64,000 nt of DNA. It comes from Calliopum simillimum (Eukaryota > Arthropoda > Insecta > Diptera > Lauxaniidae). Positions 44,793 to 57,480 of the stretch are shown piece after piece. The DNA lies in assembly GCA_951812925.1 (NCBI GenBank), contig OX638368.1, forward strand, positions 119,125,309-119,189,308, read 5' to 3'. Both the position numbers and the translations under genes were made by a program. The notes under the pieces are model-generated. The model searched no databases. It was not told the origin of the DNA and worked only from the letters and a program-made list of their open reading frames with translations. How positions within the stretch are numbered: position 1 is the first letter of the stretch; each line of letters opens with the position of its first letter.

Positions 44793-45196
44793 TATAAATA
44801 CGCAAAACAAAAATTTGTCCTCCTTTTTTTACTACGTTAGAAATGGAGTACGACTTTAAATTATACACCATTTGAAAGGTATTTGTGTGTAAATGTGCAC
44901 AAAGTTAAAATTATTTTAATATGTTGCCCTTAAGCCTGCCAAAATTAAAAACAAAGTTTTCAATATTGACAACAACAAAATACGCAGTCACACAGAGCTG
45001 AACAGAGGAAAAGAAAAAAAGAAAACCAAAAAGCATAGCACTATTCGTGTTTTTTGTTTTGTTTACGTATCACATATGTCATTGTACCAGGGATGGTAAA
45101 TGAGCTTTCAATTTTGTACAAAAAAGTAAAAAAAAGGTACTAAGTGTCCAAAAAGTACCATAATAATTTAACACGTTTGTGGGCGAATTTTGACCA
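44793..45196 (+). repeat. Interspersed family A, copy 2
   Basis: Full-length by comparison: begins near CTATAAATACGCAAAAC and ends after CGTTTGTGGGCGAATTTTGA. It holds GGTACT and AGTACC bracketing AAGTGTCC, a 6-bp stem with a 12-base loop. Same orientation as all other copies in the window. Confidence 0.88.
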
Positions 45197-45238
45197 TTGG
45201 GCCGTTCCAGTAATTATAACTTACAGAGACTGAAAGTA

Positions 45239-45664
45239 GAGCTCCGAAACTATCGATGGCAGTATCAATACTATCGATAGTCTCGCGTTATCGCGACTAT
45301 CAATGGCTTATGACAGACTATCGACAGTTATTATGTTATTTTTTTTTCATCCTAGAGTTGTCATTTCTTCAAATGTATTTGATTTTGACAATTGGCAACA
45401 TTGTAAACATAAGTCAAAGTGAATTCAAAGGGCGCCAAGTTTTTATTCTGAGGGTAAAATTTAAAATATGAACAAATTTTTAACTTAAGTGACAAAAGGT
45501 AATATAGTTACTGCCAATAACATATGTTTTTCTTATATAATTTTCATTTTATGTTGAAATAGGTGAAGTTGCACTGAAATGCACACCATTATTAACTATC
45601 GATAGTTAGTGACCAAACTATTATCCAATATCTATGGTCGCGACTATCGATAGTTTGCGAGCTC
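45239..45664. mobile_element. 426-bp MITE carrying TATCGATA sites
   Basis: Bounded by TA (45237-45238 and 45665-45666). The ends read GAGCTCCGAAACTATCGAT on the left and GAGCTCGCAAACTATCGAT inward from the right. Three perfect TATCGATA palindromes lie near the ends (45272-45279, 45597-45604, 45645-45652), with several further CGATA/TATCG words. There is no transposase. TA duplication fits the Tc1/mariner superfamily. Confidence 0.8.
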
Positions 45665-45666
45665 TA

Positions 45667-47859
45667 CTGAATAGCAGTATTGGTCGTGAAGATTATCGTG
45701 ACTAAAGCCAAGGTTACGAACAAAGCAGTCTTGGTTTTTATATTGAAGTTATATTAGAAATTACTTAGACTCAAGACCAAGACCATTTTTGTTCATAACA
45801 ACTCATTTATTCAATCCTTCTCAGTTGTGTTACCAGACGGTGTTTCTAAAAGTGGTAATTTAGGCAATGGAGATTAAGTCAAATGAAGATTTCCCCATAT
45901 TTACATATTTGCTCCAAAATAATGGAAATTGTGTTTAAATGACGAAAATAAAAGGGTAACACGACTTTGATTTCTTATTTTTCCGAAATACCATCCATAT
46001 GGTATACAAATAAGAAGCTTTATTTTCTTGCTGACTCTAGTGAGCAGAGTTTTCAGCAGCATTTTTTTGATAAGAGTGATTGGTTGTTGCAAAATTATGA
46101 CAGTTTTTTTCACTTGCGTAGCGGTTCATGGGACCCTTAAAAGTTTTATTCTCACGAAAAACATAATTTCTAAAGAATACTATTTCTAACAAAGTTCGAT
46201 AACTTATCATAAACAATCCTTTTTCTTGCGAATGTGGCTGCCAGAATTTAAAATTTAAATTATAAATCAAAAAAAAGTAAATCACAGCAACTAAAATGTA
46301 AAACAAAATGAAGTAGAAAAAAAAAACTGTTTATTTTTTAAGGACATTTTGTTAATGTTTACCCAGCTGTTTTTCCCACTTTCACACTTTTTCTTCGTTT
46401 TCCTCTACGTCAACATTTTCTGCAGGAACTTGCTGTCTGCACAGCAGGAAATATAAAATGTAAACTGTCCGCAAGCTCTTGCTAATGAGTTAATGTTTTT
46501 TTTTTTTTTTTTTTTGCTGTTATTTTTTATTAACTTTTACAATTTTATTACACAGGAAACTTTTTTTTATTTATTTTTTTTTTACTATAACGCGACAGAA
46601 TTTAGTTACTTAATTATTATAGTTTTTTTCAATAAAGTTATTCTATACCAAAAACGTTTAACTTCTAAACCAAAATTGTTATGAATTATAAATTTTATAC
46701 CAAAATTGTATAAAAACTTTTAACAAAACGTCCCGTCATCGAAATCACTTTGCGCAACAGTTCAGAGTGAAAATTTTTTAAATTAAAAAACTTGAAAGGA
46801 ACGTAGTGTTAGAAGTTAAATAAACTGTCTGGTATAAAAAAGTGTTAAAGTTGAAAAAGAAAGGAAAATAGTGTCTTTTTAATTGGCTTCTAACGTCAAT
46901 TTTTGATGCATTTGACCAGTATGGAATCTATAAACTCCATAATTCGTTAGAAATTGTTTCAATTACCAATTTTTATGTACCATGCACTTAAACAATAGGT
47001 ATTATAATTACAAAACGATTTTAGTGAAAAACAACAAAATGTACATTTATGTTTGAAGGAAATATATAAATGAAATTTTTTTATGTATTTTATGAAATTT
47101 GTTTCTCTTAAAATGAATAGACACATGTAATTATTGTAAGATATTTTTTTATTATGAAATTTATACTACGTAAGTATCAATATAAGTTTTCAATTCCGAA
47201 ATGTTTATTCGAAAATTATGTAAAATTGGTTCATATAGCACAATATAAATTTTATATAAAATGATTTAAAATACTTTCATATGAAGATCTGTATAAAATT
47301 TATACAACAATAGTATAAAAGATTTTAATATGGTGATGCTATTAATTTAAACCAAAATAGTGTAAATTGTATTAATACTTGATTTGTATAAAATTTAAAC
47401 GTATATATACGGTTTGTAGTATAAACGGTTTGTATACCAAGCTGTAGCACAGATTTTTTACCAAATTTGGTGTGAATTTTTATTCATTCGATTTTGGTTT
47501 CAATTCTACAACCAAAGTTTTTGCTGTGTAGCTTTGCACTGCATAACATTCTCAACTATTCTAGTTATTTCTTTTAACACTATGAGCTTAATTCACTATA
47601 ATTGAGTTTAATACAATCTACACAGCCCACAATTAATATTTACTTTTGTCGTTTAGCTTTATTTTTACATTTCGGAGCTGCTTATAAATTTCGTGATGAT
47701 CCGAGTGGTGGAGGGCCTGAAAAAATTCGCCCTTTAAGTTTTTTTTTTTTTTTTTAGCATTTTTGGCTTCACTCTAAAGTCTCTAACTAGGGAGGATGTC
47801 AACTTTAGCGTCACGAGTTTTGTTGACAACCTTACAATATTTATTTTGTGTTTATATAT
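45667..47859. other. Non-coding; recurring TATACCAAAATTG words
   Basis: An inverted pair around GTCTTGGT (about 45724) and ACCAAGAC (about 45779), an 18-T run near 46500, and from about 46630 to 47520 many copies of TTATACCAAAATTGTATAAA-like words. Similar words recur near 55970-56060. No gene. Confidence 0.45.
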
Positions 47860-47861
47860 TA

Positions 47862-49033
47862 GGCTGGGTCAATTATTCTTGTGAAAAAGAGTGTAGCAAA
47901 AACGATTTTTACGAAGAATTCAACGACTTTCACGAAGAATTCTAAGAAACAAGAAACTATGGGTCTAAAATCAAAATCTAGCTCCCGCCGAGAGACATAA
48001 AAATTAATAGGGTAAGGGAGGGAAATATGGACCACCCATCTTTCTTTTTTAAATAAAACCCAAAATACATTAAACAAAACAATTAATTTTATGTCATTCA
48101 GTAAAGGAAACAATTAACCTTTATTCTGATTCACTTTTAGATAAATATCTCATCAGGATAAAGAAAAAAAATGAAAAAACTGAAAATACTCAAAATGAAG
48201 ATAAAAAAAAGTGTAGTGTAATATGGACTATATAGTCCATTTGGTACAGAAGTTGCATATAAAAATGTCACTTCCACATTCGGCACATTTTTCATGATTC
48301 CAAGAACGTCACATTACACATTCAACCCAAAATTCGCCACGTCGATCTTCTGACTAAAGGGTATTACATTATATGCATTTTTTATCATTTTTTTCCTTTG
48401 TAGTTAACGAATTACATATAATGACCATCAGACTCGTCATGAAAACTGCAGCTACATTCCCCATCTGAAAAAGATGATAAATACAATTGTTTTTGAGGCA
48501 TTTTCTCTGTTGGTGAAATAAATGGTTTTTTATCAAAAACTCTTTTGGTTAATGAACTTATTTGTGCTAAAAAATTAGAAATGGTATTCACTGACTTTAT
48601 ATAATTAACCATTTATTTAAAAACGCCATGTCTTTAAAGTGAAATAATGAAATATACTCACTAAAAAAAATTATCACTGATCTCTTTTTTAGAAAAATCA
48701 ACTTTACAGAAACATGCGACTTCACCGAACGCTAAAATCGCCCTATTATAAGCTTTAGGTATTAGCGCTAAGTTTGAACATGTATAACGGTAAATCCTAT
48801 GTATGCAGTGGGAAATAACCGTGTGGTCCATATTACCCACGTAGTCCATATTTCCCTCCCTTATCCTATATGAAAAATTTTTATTTCTCAAAATCAAATT
48901 TTTATGTGTCTCGGCGAGTGCTAGGTTTTTATTTTGGACCCTAGTTTCTTAGGGTTATTTTTTAAGAATTTCCAGTAGATGTTTTGCTATACGACTTTTG
49001 CTTTTTTTCTCACCCGAACAATTTGACCCACCC
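47862..49033. mobile_element. Long-TIR element, pogo-like remnant
   Basis: Flanked by TA (47860-47861 and 49034-49035). Long inverted arms (about 47862-48030 and 48830-49033) start GGCTGGGTCAA / GGGTGGGTCAAATTG and include GTAAGGGAGGGAAATATGGA near their inner ends; the right arm has an extra stretch of about 30 bp. The interior carries a degraded Cys/His-rich coding remnant on the minus strand. TA flanks and this remnant suggest a pogo-like member of the Tc1/mariner superfamily. Confidence 0.8.
48232..48612 (-). pseudogene. Cys/His-rich C-terminus of a pogo-like transposase
   Basis: An open stretch of 66 codons (48412-48612) is acidic and serine-rich (YLSSFSDGECSCSF). Past a frame change, the minus strand reads SEDRRGEFWVECVM, a TGA where a Cys is expected (48309-48311), RSWNHEKCAECGSDIFICNFC and a stop. 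The C..C...W..C..C..W.H..C layout is that seen at the C-terminus of many insect pogo/CENP-B-type transposases. The DDE core and CENP-B DNA-binding region are absent. Family assignment is by motif layout only. Confidence 0.6.
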
Positions 49034-49035
49034 TA

Positions 49036-50666
49036 AGACTCATACTGGAAAATGTACATCAGTAAGTACCCATAATGAACAATTCATGTAAAATTGCCTT
49101 AGAAACTTTTTTTGTTTTCATAGCAACCAATTTATTTCAATATATATGACACGCTGCATTTTTGTGACAGTCTTTCTGTAACAACGAAAACTTAATCGCA
49201 GGAAAAAATTGCGTACAGTGTATGTTGTAATATAATTTGTTCACAGTGCTGCAAGCTATTTACGTTGAGAAAAGAAAAAAAAATGCTCGAAGTTGTTTAG
49301 TGTTCACAACATAAAGTTTTGTTTTCCTTTTCTAAATGAAAAAAAAAAAAATAAAACTTTGGCAAATTTTAACGTAAATCTTAAGTAAAGCAAATTGAAG
49401 CAAATAAGATACGAACTTTTAAAAGATTTTTCTTAAAAAAAAATACAAAAAAAAAACCAAACGCTTATTAATATTATCACTGTGATAAAAGTGCTGGAAA
49501 CACATTAGCTACAACCTCGAATACAAAGTGTTTAGCAGCGTGCATATGACAGATTTCGAAACCGATTTTTTGAACTTATTAGCTCAATTGACAAAATGCT
49601 CAGATATGAAAAGGCTGGTCTACATAAATTGATATCAAGCGAGTTATTCTGAAAAGAAAAAAAAAAGTCAAGAAATTTCAAATGGATTTTTCTGGAAATC
49701 CGAACTTTTTGCTCCTAAATCTCAATATTTTTTCTCAATAAGATCAGTTTGAAGCCAAATAAACAATAAGTGAGGGTGGTCCATTTACTTTCACGTATTA
49801 TCTGTCATATGTGAATAAAATAAAACTAAAGTACCTATTGATTAAATTATATTATTAATTAGCTTCTTTTAGCATATCACTGAAAATGCCTTAAATTCAT
49901 CATGTGAACATAAGTCAAAAATTGATTTTTATTCAATTCAATTTTATAACTTCTTTGTTTAAATGAAGAATGTCTCGGTCTTTGTATTTTTAGAATTTTC
50001 TCTTTTTTTTCTCATAATTTTGTTGATGGACTAAATTTAGTGCCATCAATTCCACGCGCGTGCATAATAATGGAAATTTTTACTGAAAATAAATATTTAC
50101 ATTTAAAGCAACTTTTCGAGCAAACGTTGTATCAATGACACACACAAACGACACGACACACAATAAAACAGCAGCAGCAACATCAACGTCATCGCCAACA
50201 ATGGCATCAATACAACAACAAACACTGAAGGTTGGGCGGCAAATATAAAGCGCCCCGCGGCCCAACTGTCAAAATGTGATTGTAAATCAATGGAAAAGTC
50301 ATATAAAAGCACATGAATCAACGTGTGATTGACAGCGTGTCGCGCCAAGGCAATTGACAGCCAACAATAGTGGCGGTAGCTTTAATTGGCAACTTACGAA
50401 CTGTTTATCGGTGAATGTGGCAGTAGTGAAGGAGGGGTAGGAGTGCCTAGCGATAACAGGTATACATTTCCAAATGAACGTTGCAATTGACTTGTCATAA
50501 GTATTTTACAAAAAGTTTACGTTTGGATATTTTTTCTGAAATCATATAAAAACTGGAGTACACGCAAATGAAAATTTCTTCCGTATGATAAGGTGAAACA
50601 TAGGTCATTGTACATAAAATGGCGCCATTTAAGTGAGAGATACTAAAATATTGCTATCATTATTCC
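49036..50666. other. Non-coding, possibly unique host sequence
   Basis: No element is recognised. The stretch 50040-50440 is less AT-rich and has CAGCAGCAGCAAC and several GTCAATTG/CAATTGACAG words; it could be host regulatory DNA, but nothing proves this. Confidence 0.4.
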
Positions 50667-51430
50667 TTTTTATACCATACACCCAGGGTATATTCACTTT
50701 GTCTTTCCGTTTGTAACGCAGAGAAGGAGGCGTGGCAAATATAGAAAAAAATATATATTCTTGATCAGCGTCACCTCCTGAGTCGAAATAGCCATGTCCG
50801 TCTGTCTGGCTGGCTGGCTGGGTGGCTGGCTGGGTGGCTGGCTGGCTGGCTGTGTGTGGAAATACATTTTTTGGGAAAACTTAGAAAGATAATTTAATGA
50901 AATTTAATACACAGCCTCCGTCGTCAAAGATAGTTCGGAATATCTTCAAAATGAAAAATTTGGAGTATTTTTTACAACAATGCAACCAAAATACACATCA
51001 ATACTACGAATTGTCAGCGCAAGCTCTAAGCAAAAACTGGTCGAGTTCTGACAAGAGGGCGTGGCACCTCTCATATAAGCAAAAGCTTCAAAAAGCTGTT
51101 CTGAAAACGTTTTTGAGATAATCGAACTAGATTTGACTCAGACACTAAAAACTATAAATGCAAGCTTTAAGCAAAAACTGGATAAAATCGGACAAGAGGG
51201 CGTGGCTCCTCCCATATAAGCAAAAGCTTCAAAACGCTATTCTGAAAATATTTTTTCAGATAATCCAACCAAATTTCACTTAAATACTAAGAACTATAAA
51301 TGCAAACTCCGAGAAAAAACTGGGTGAATTCGGAGGGCGTGGTACCTCCCATATTAGGAAAATTTTCAAATTACTGCTGTGTAGGGTATTTAATGTTTGG
51401 CCAGGTCAAAGGTAACAACATTACTAGTTA
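50667..51430 (-). mobile_element. Interspersed family B, copy 3 (reverse)
   Basis: Full-length on the minus strand: the 3' hairpin end lies at 50667-50700, then the GATCAGCGTCACCTCCTGAG block, an expanded CTGG-rich tract (about 50806-50855), three internal units with GGGCGTGGC boxes (about 51058, 51198, 51343), and the leader GTAGGGTATTTAATGTTTGG ending at TTACTAGTTA (51421-51430). This copy defines both ends of the family in this window. Confidence 0.85.
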
Positions 51431-51454
51431 ATAACACAATGCGACACATGAAAA

Positions 51455-51958
51455 GTGAACTAAAATCCGTTATAAGGCGTCGAAGTACTCGCCGAAACAA
51501 GTAATTCTGCCAGAGCGTTTTGCAAAGTTGACACATATAAGGATTTTATGGTCATTTTTGCGATTTTAAGGCACTAGATGAATTTTTATCGGTTAAGTTG
51601 GTTCGGCATTCCAATTTGAGGCAAAAAGTTGCAGTTTTCAGCATTATAATTATAATTATCCAGCTGAAAATTGCAACTTTGAGCGATTTTGAGCGATTTT
51701 GAGCGATTTTTCGATATTTTCATATGGCTATATCTCGGTAACGAGCCGAGATAATGTTTTGATGACTTCAGCAGTGTTGTAGCTATTGTATAGAAGAAAA
51801 AAATGCCGAAAAAACTTAACCGAAAAAAATTCATCTAGTGCCTTAAAATCGCAAAAATGACCATAAAATCCTTATATGTGTCAACTTTGCAAAACGCTCT
51901 GGCAGAATTACTTGTTTCGGCGAGTACTTTCGACGCCTTATAACGGATTTTAGTTCAC
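51455..51958. mobile_element. Foldback MITE with near-identical arms
   Basis: Arms of about 156 bp (51455-51610 and 51802-51958) are almost perfect inverted copies. They start GTGAACTAAAATCCGTTATA, continue through GTACTCGCCGAAACAAGTAA, and end near the GGTTAAG.T...CGGCATT segment. The centre of about 190 bp contains GAGCGATTTT three times in tandem. There is no coding. Few differences between arms suggest recent origin or gene conversion. Target duplication is not obvious. Confidence 0.92.
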
Positions 51959-52038
51959 CCTCAATGACTTGAAAAATGTTGCACTGTGTAATTTAAGTGC
52001 CTGCGCTGAAATATTTATTTGTCGCTATGTGATATCTG

Positions 52039-52432
52039 TATATTAATACGCAAGACAAAAATTTGTTCATCTTTTTTTACTATGTTAGTGGCGGAGTAGG
52101 ACTTTAGATTATGCACCATCAGAAAGGTATTTGTGTGTAGATGTGCACAAAGTTAAAATTATGTAAATATCTTGACTTTAATCCAGGTAAAATTAAATAA
52201 AAAATTTTCAATATTAACAATAGAAAATTACACGGTCACACAGCGCTGAAAAAAGGATAAAGCAAATACAAAAAGAATAGCACTCATTTTATGCTTTTTG
52301 TTATTTTTACGTTTCGCTTGAATTAAATCAGGGATGATAAATTAGCTTTACTATTTCGTACCAAGGAGCAAAAAAAAGTACTAAGTGTCCAAAAAGTACT
52401 GAAATTATTTTATACATTTGTGGATTTTTAAT
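52039..52432 (+). repeat. Interspersed family A, copy 3
   Basis: Begins GTATATTAATACGCAAGAC and ends TATACATTTGTGG. It contains the GTACTAAGTGTCCAAAAAGT block. Flanks differ from copies 1 and 2 after the last TGTGG, so the 3' boundary is close to there. Confidence 0.88.
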
Positions 52433-52913
52433 CACTTTTTATCAATTTTCAGGTTCTCAGAAACTCATTTATTTAAAAATGTTTAAAAATTACAATGAAT
52501 TTAAACATTATACTTTGCATTTTCTTAAAACAAAAAAAAACAAAAATACAAATTAATTAATATATTGGTGGAATTAGTATAGTGAATATGGGAAATTTCT
52601 TTGTAGGAAGGTTGTTTTATTTTTTTAACAAAAAAGTGTCCACAAATATAGAGTCCGAGTCTCTTGACTTTTGAAAAAATCTTCTTTTTTGTATAAAAAT
52701 GTTAGTTGCATTATACGCATGAATGATATATGAACAAATTTATATGCATTCAATCAAATCAAGTGGAATGAAATCAATTTAAAGTGAAAATGGGCGACGC
52801 CACATCCTGAAAGCAAATTCGTTATATCTCCGAAACTATTAAACGCATGGTAAGTTCGTAATAGCCACTCATCATATCTCCAAAACTTTTTGAGCCACAT
52901 AGATGAGATTCGT
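52433..52913. other. Non-coding gap
   Basis: AT-rich. CGTTATATCTCCGAAACTAT and CATCATATCTCCAAAACTTT are related words about 55 bp apart. No gene. Confidence 0.45.
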
Positions 52914-53422
52914 TATATGAAGCAAAAACGCGCTAAGTTTACAAGCTGGAAATTTTGTTGTCGCCGATTTTGATTAAATTTGGCAATATGATAGTTCCGG
53001 TGCGCAAAAACAATAATCCGGGAGGATTCGCTCCTTGTACCATTTGTTGTTAAAATGCAGGGTGTTGAAGTTGGCGTTTTTAGTCATTTTCATGAAAAGG
53101 GTGTTTTTTAAAAAATTTATAGCTTACACCAAAGTTTGTAAATTGAGATATGTAAGTAACTGGTCACATTCATTTTTAAGTGTTCTTTTTATAAAAAAAA
53201 TATTATTTGGTGAAAAAGATTTCTTTTCACCAAAACCCTATTTATGAAATTAACAAAAAACGCCAACTTCAACACTCTGTATTTTAACAACAAATGCTAG
53301 TAGGACCAAATCTTACCAGATTATTGTTCTTGCATATCGGATCTACCATATTGCCAAATTTGAGCGATATCCGAGACAAAAAAATTTTCAGCTGGTACAC
53401 TAGGCTTGTTTTGCTTCATATA
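52914..53422. mobile_element. Foldback element, about 510 bp
   Basis: Left arm about 52914-53108 and right arm about 53226-53422 are inverted copies. They share ATATGAAGCAAAA at the ends, AAATTTGGCAATATG, AACAATAATC and the inner TTTGTTGTTAAAAT...GTGTTGAAGTTGGCG block. The centre is about 117 bp. Arms are more diverged outside than inside. The open stretch at 53035-53247 merely crosses it. Confidence 0.82.
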
Positions 53423-56119
53423 TAAAATGATCGGTACAAATATTATCTTTTGGAAAAATTGGTGATGCAACAACGCACCCCGGAATTGTTAGTTATTACT
53501 ATTTATGGCCACTATTTCATACAAGGCTATATGTCATACAAACCAGGTATATTTTTGGAATGTCACACAAACTAAAGAAATCACCAGTGGAGATCTGCAG
53601 ACAAAGATTTAAGTGGAATGTCAAGCAATCGCGATCTTACGAAAAGATCAGGAAGAAAAATGTAAGTCGTTGAAATGTTGTATAGAATTAAAGGCACTAG
53701 GTAGTTATCGTGCATGTTAAAAGATTTATGAGAAGGCATCACGCTAAAGATGCGAAAATTTACATATATAAGAAGTTTTTTTTTTTTTGATTATGACTTT
53801 ATTTTTTCGAAAATTTTTAGTTTTTTAAAAAGTTTTACGAAGGGTTCTACTTATGTTTCGGGAACTGGCAACAATAAAGTCAAAAGCTAAAGTCTGGCAA
53901 CACCATATTTGTTTTGTTTCCAGTGATTTTTCCGGCTGATGATGCGAAAAATTACAGAAACGAGAAGATTTTCTTTTTTTTTGATTATGACTTAATTTTT
54001 TTGAAAATTTTACATTTTTTAAAAAATTTTACGAAACTTAATTTTTTCAGTATTCATCTACTGTTATTGAATTCGTATTCGTTAAATTTTGCTCATTTCT
54101 TTACTTTGAGTTAAAATTTTGTTTACTTCCTCAACAGAAAAAGCTATTTGAAACTAAGTTTTGTTAAAGTTTTATTCAGTGCGTGCAAACAGTTATAAAT
54201 GCATACCTTTTTATATTCTCAGACTTGAGAAAAGCTGCAGTTGCTATGGAAAATGTATTCCTTAAAATCTGAAAAAAAAAAAAAAAATAAATGATTTTTA
54301 TAAGAATTTTTTTTTTAATAAAAAACTAAAGGGAAAAGATACAGCGTTGCCTTGGTAAAAACCCATGTTAAATTGTTAACTTTTTTGCAAAATTTTTCTT
54401 CCTTATAAAAAGAATTTTAATTGATTTCTTTAGAGTTCATTTTTCAATACGACGCTTTTTAGTGAAAAGCAACTCCCAAAGGAAAACTTTTTGAAACTTG
54501 TTTTTATAAAATTTATTTTTAAACAGAAAGTTATTGCTAAAAAGTTTTTTCATTTTTGCATAAAAAATATTTTCAACATTTTTTAGTGAAGAAGGAAAAA
54601 AAAAAACACCAATTCATAATGGAGTTAAGGTTGTAGCTCATGCCAAAGGCGCAACACGTTCGCATTTTTGCTGGTGCTGCTGCTGCCTTATTCTGTCAAA
54701 ATTCTTCGGAAAATTAAAATCTAAATAATAAAAGGGCAAACAAAAGAAAACAAAATGAAAAAAAAACCAAAAAAAAAAAAACACGTGTGAAGTAAAGCAG
54801 CAAAAAAATAAAGGATGCAAAGTTTCTTTTTTATTAGAATTTCATTAAAAATGACGGGATCCCTCCGCCGTCAACCACCTAACGAAAGGATTTAACAAGT
54901 GAAATTTATTTACTTTTTGTTAATATTTCATTTAGATATTTAATGAAGCTCATTGTGAACAAAGAACACAAAACAAACAAGAAACAGTTCATTTAGGGTG
55001 AATAATAATAAAGAGAGCAAACAAAATAGAAAAACAAAGAAATACCGTCATTTTGGAAAACAGGCATACTTAGGATATTTCATACGCTTCCTTCGTGTTC
55101 TGTTTTTTTATTTTTTTTTCTTCCGGTTTTCAGAAAATAACTCAAACGTTAAGCGACAAACAAAAAAGCGAAAATGCCGTAATAGCAACGGCAACACTTT
55201 CAGGCTTTAATTGTTGTTAAACAAAACAACAACAGCGGCAAAAGGATGAAAGAAAGAAACAAAAAAAAATGTGTGGAAAAATACGAAAATAATGAAAAAG
55301 TTCTAACATGCTGGCATATGGAGAACATTGGGATTAAGAGCTTTAAGACAAAAGCAAAAAAAAAAAGGTGCAAAGCAAAAATAATAACAAACGCAATTAA
55401 CTGGCGATGACGCCTAAAATGCTGCAACGATTTTTTTGTCTTCTTTTTTTTTGTTTTGATGAATCCTATCAGGGAGTTTACCAACGCTGCTGTTGCTGTT
55501 CATTTGCTAAAGAGGTTATTCTTAATACTGCGATAAATAAGAATTATGCGTAACAAATTTTTTTATTAATTAAAAGAAAAAAGAAGAGTTAATGGTACTC
55601 GTACTGCTTATATTGTCAAGTAGCAGCTTTTACGCGGCTTTACCCGCGGCAAAGATTTGTTTTTTACTACCAAACGAAAGTTTGTTATGAAGCTCTGTGA
55701 AAGAGAATTTCAATTGCTTTCTTATATAATTTTTATATTGCTGTAATGGCTAAACATAACTAGAAGAGGAATTGCTGAAATTTTCTTTTTTTACTAAATT
55801 TGTTCAAAATGTTGCTTAGGAAACCCTGCTGAATTTCGAATATATAGTACTTTTGGCGACTTTACAAAAAAAAAAAACAATATATTTTTGATGCACATTT
55901 AAAATTTTATTTTAATTTTAAAACCAAAAAGTTATTATATTGAACAATGCCAAAAAAAAGTATTCATATTAAACTATTTTGGTATAAGTTTCATACTCTT
56001 TTGGTATAAATTTCAAATTTTTTTGGAAAAAAATGGGAATATAATACCAAAAAAGTTTTAAATCAATACTAAGGGAAATCAAAACTAAGAAAAAATAAAC
56101 TATAATTTTTAAGTGTGTG
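53423..56119. other. Non-coding; one direct duplication
   Basis: 53752-53840 and 53938-54028 are related direct copies (GATGCGAAAA..TTACA, then TTTTTGATTATGACTT). There are many A and T runs. The stretch 54840-55220 is more varied and may be host sequence. Frames here are short and A-rich. Confidence 0.45.
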
Positions 56120-57150
56120 TTAGATAAATGGAAGGAAGTCATTGCTAAAGATATATTAAAATCATAACGCCCTATTAGTCAGACTTCATTTCTCCTCTAA
56201 ACGGAAGAGCAAATGTTAGAAATGCATATAAGAAAAGAGAGCTTAACAAATAACCCCCTTCAGATAAACCAATATGCTCACCCAGATGGCGAATCATTAT
56301 ACACGCACACTACCTTACTGAGACATTATAATATTCTTAAGAAGTTAAAGAGTTTGCAATCGTCTGGGTTTTAGATATAGAAGGGGCACTTTATAACCCA
56401 GATACACAACAACACAACCTGCACATGGATTATAAAAATATTCAGAATAAGATTCAATTATATAGCTCTAGCTGAAGTTGAGTTGAAAGAGGCTAACCTT
56501 AGAGTGAATTATTATCTCTGCTCATTTAGTTTATTTTAGTTGATTAACTTCCCCGCACAAATTTAGTTCAAGCGCTTTGAAGTGCAGCGATATGCGGACG
56601 ATGTTGCAATCATTGTTCGAGAAAATATGGAGACACAATCTCATCCAGACAACAAGAGGATGGTGCGAGTACTCTGATCTAAAAGTTAATCTTCAAAATA
56701 CCAATATAAACATGTTCACCAAAAAAAAAAAAAACTAAAAAGGAAATCATCCAGGAACCCATTTTCAATAGAATAGTTGTACCACTTTCAAGTCAGATCA
56801 GAAAAATCTCCGTGTAGTTTTTAGAAGAAACTCTGGCCTGAAACCCTGGAAATAGCACTTAATATGCAATCTTAAAATCTAGAGATAAGGAAGGAATCGC
56901 TGATGTTCGTAGCGAAGCTTATGTTGCTGAACAAAGGAAAACCTGGTACTATGAGACATTCCGCCAAAGGAAAGATGCTAAACATAATAAACAGTGATTA
57001 TTGCATACCCACATACAACTTTCTGCTGAGAAAAGGAACAATCTCAATTCTTTGGTGACAACCATCTATGGTTTCAAAACAAAGGATGAAGTTGGAGGTG
57101 GAGCATGAAATCGAGTTCTGCCTGAGTGAATATGAATAAAGGCTTCCCAA
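56120..57150 (+). pseudogene. LINE reverse transcriptase relic
   Basis: Plus strand with many shifts and stops. In order: RPISQTSFLL (about 56168-56197), HIRKESLTNNPLQINQYAHP (about 56229-56288), degraded core, QRYADDVAIIVRE with the YADD catalytic box at 56591-56602, WCEYSDLKVN (about 56660-56690) and VVPLSSQIRK (about 56778-56805). The RPIS..SFLL style matches the relic at 4925-5990, so the two probably come from one Jockey/LOA/R1-group family in opposite orientation. Neither endonuclease nor 3' tail is identified. Confidence 0.85.
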
Positions 57151-57480
57151 TGTAATAAACATCTATATTCTATCAGGCAGCAAAGCATGACTCACTTCGA
57201 AAATTTTTGAGAAACTATAGCACTATGTAATATAAAAACTCCATTATGCTTTGGTTTTGGACGAAATGGCCTTCGAAAAATTTAAAAAAAATCTCAGCTC
57301 ACTTTTGTGATGCGATCTTTCAGAGTTTCAGGAGTTATAATGACTTTACACCAATAACACTTCCGGTAAAGCATTTTGCAGATTGTGATTATATGAGACC
57401 TTCCACTTTCTGATGCCGAAATCTGAAAACTTTTTATCCAGCGCCTATCTAAATTATTCCTGGTAACTACTAACATCAAT
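57151..57480. other. Non-coding gap
   Basis: Nothing is recognised between the LINE relic and the family A pair. Confidence 0.45.
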
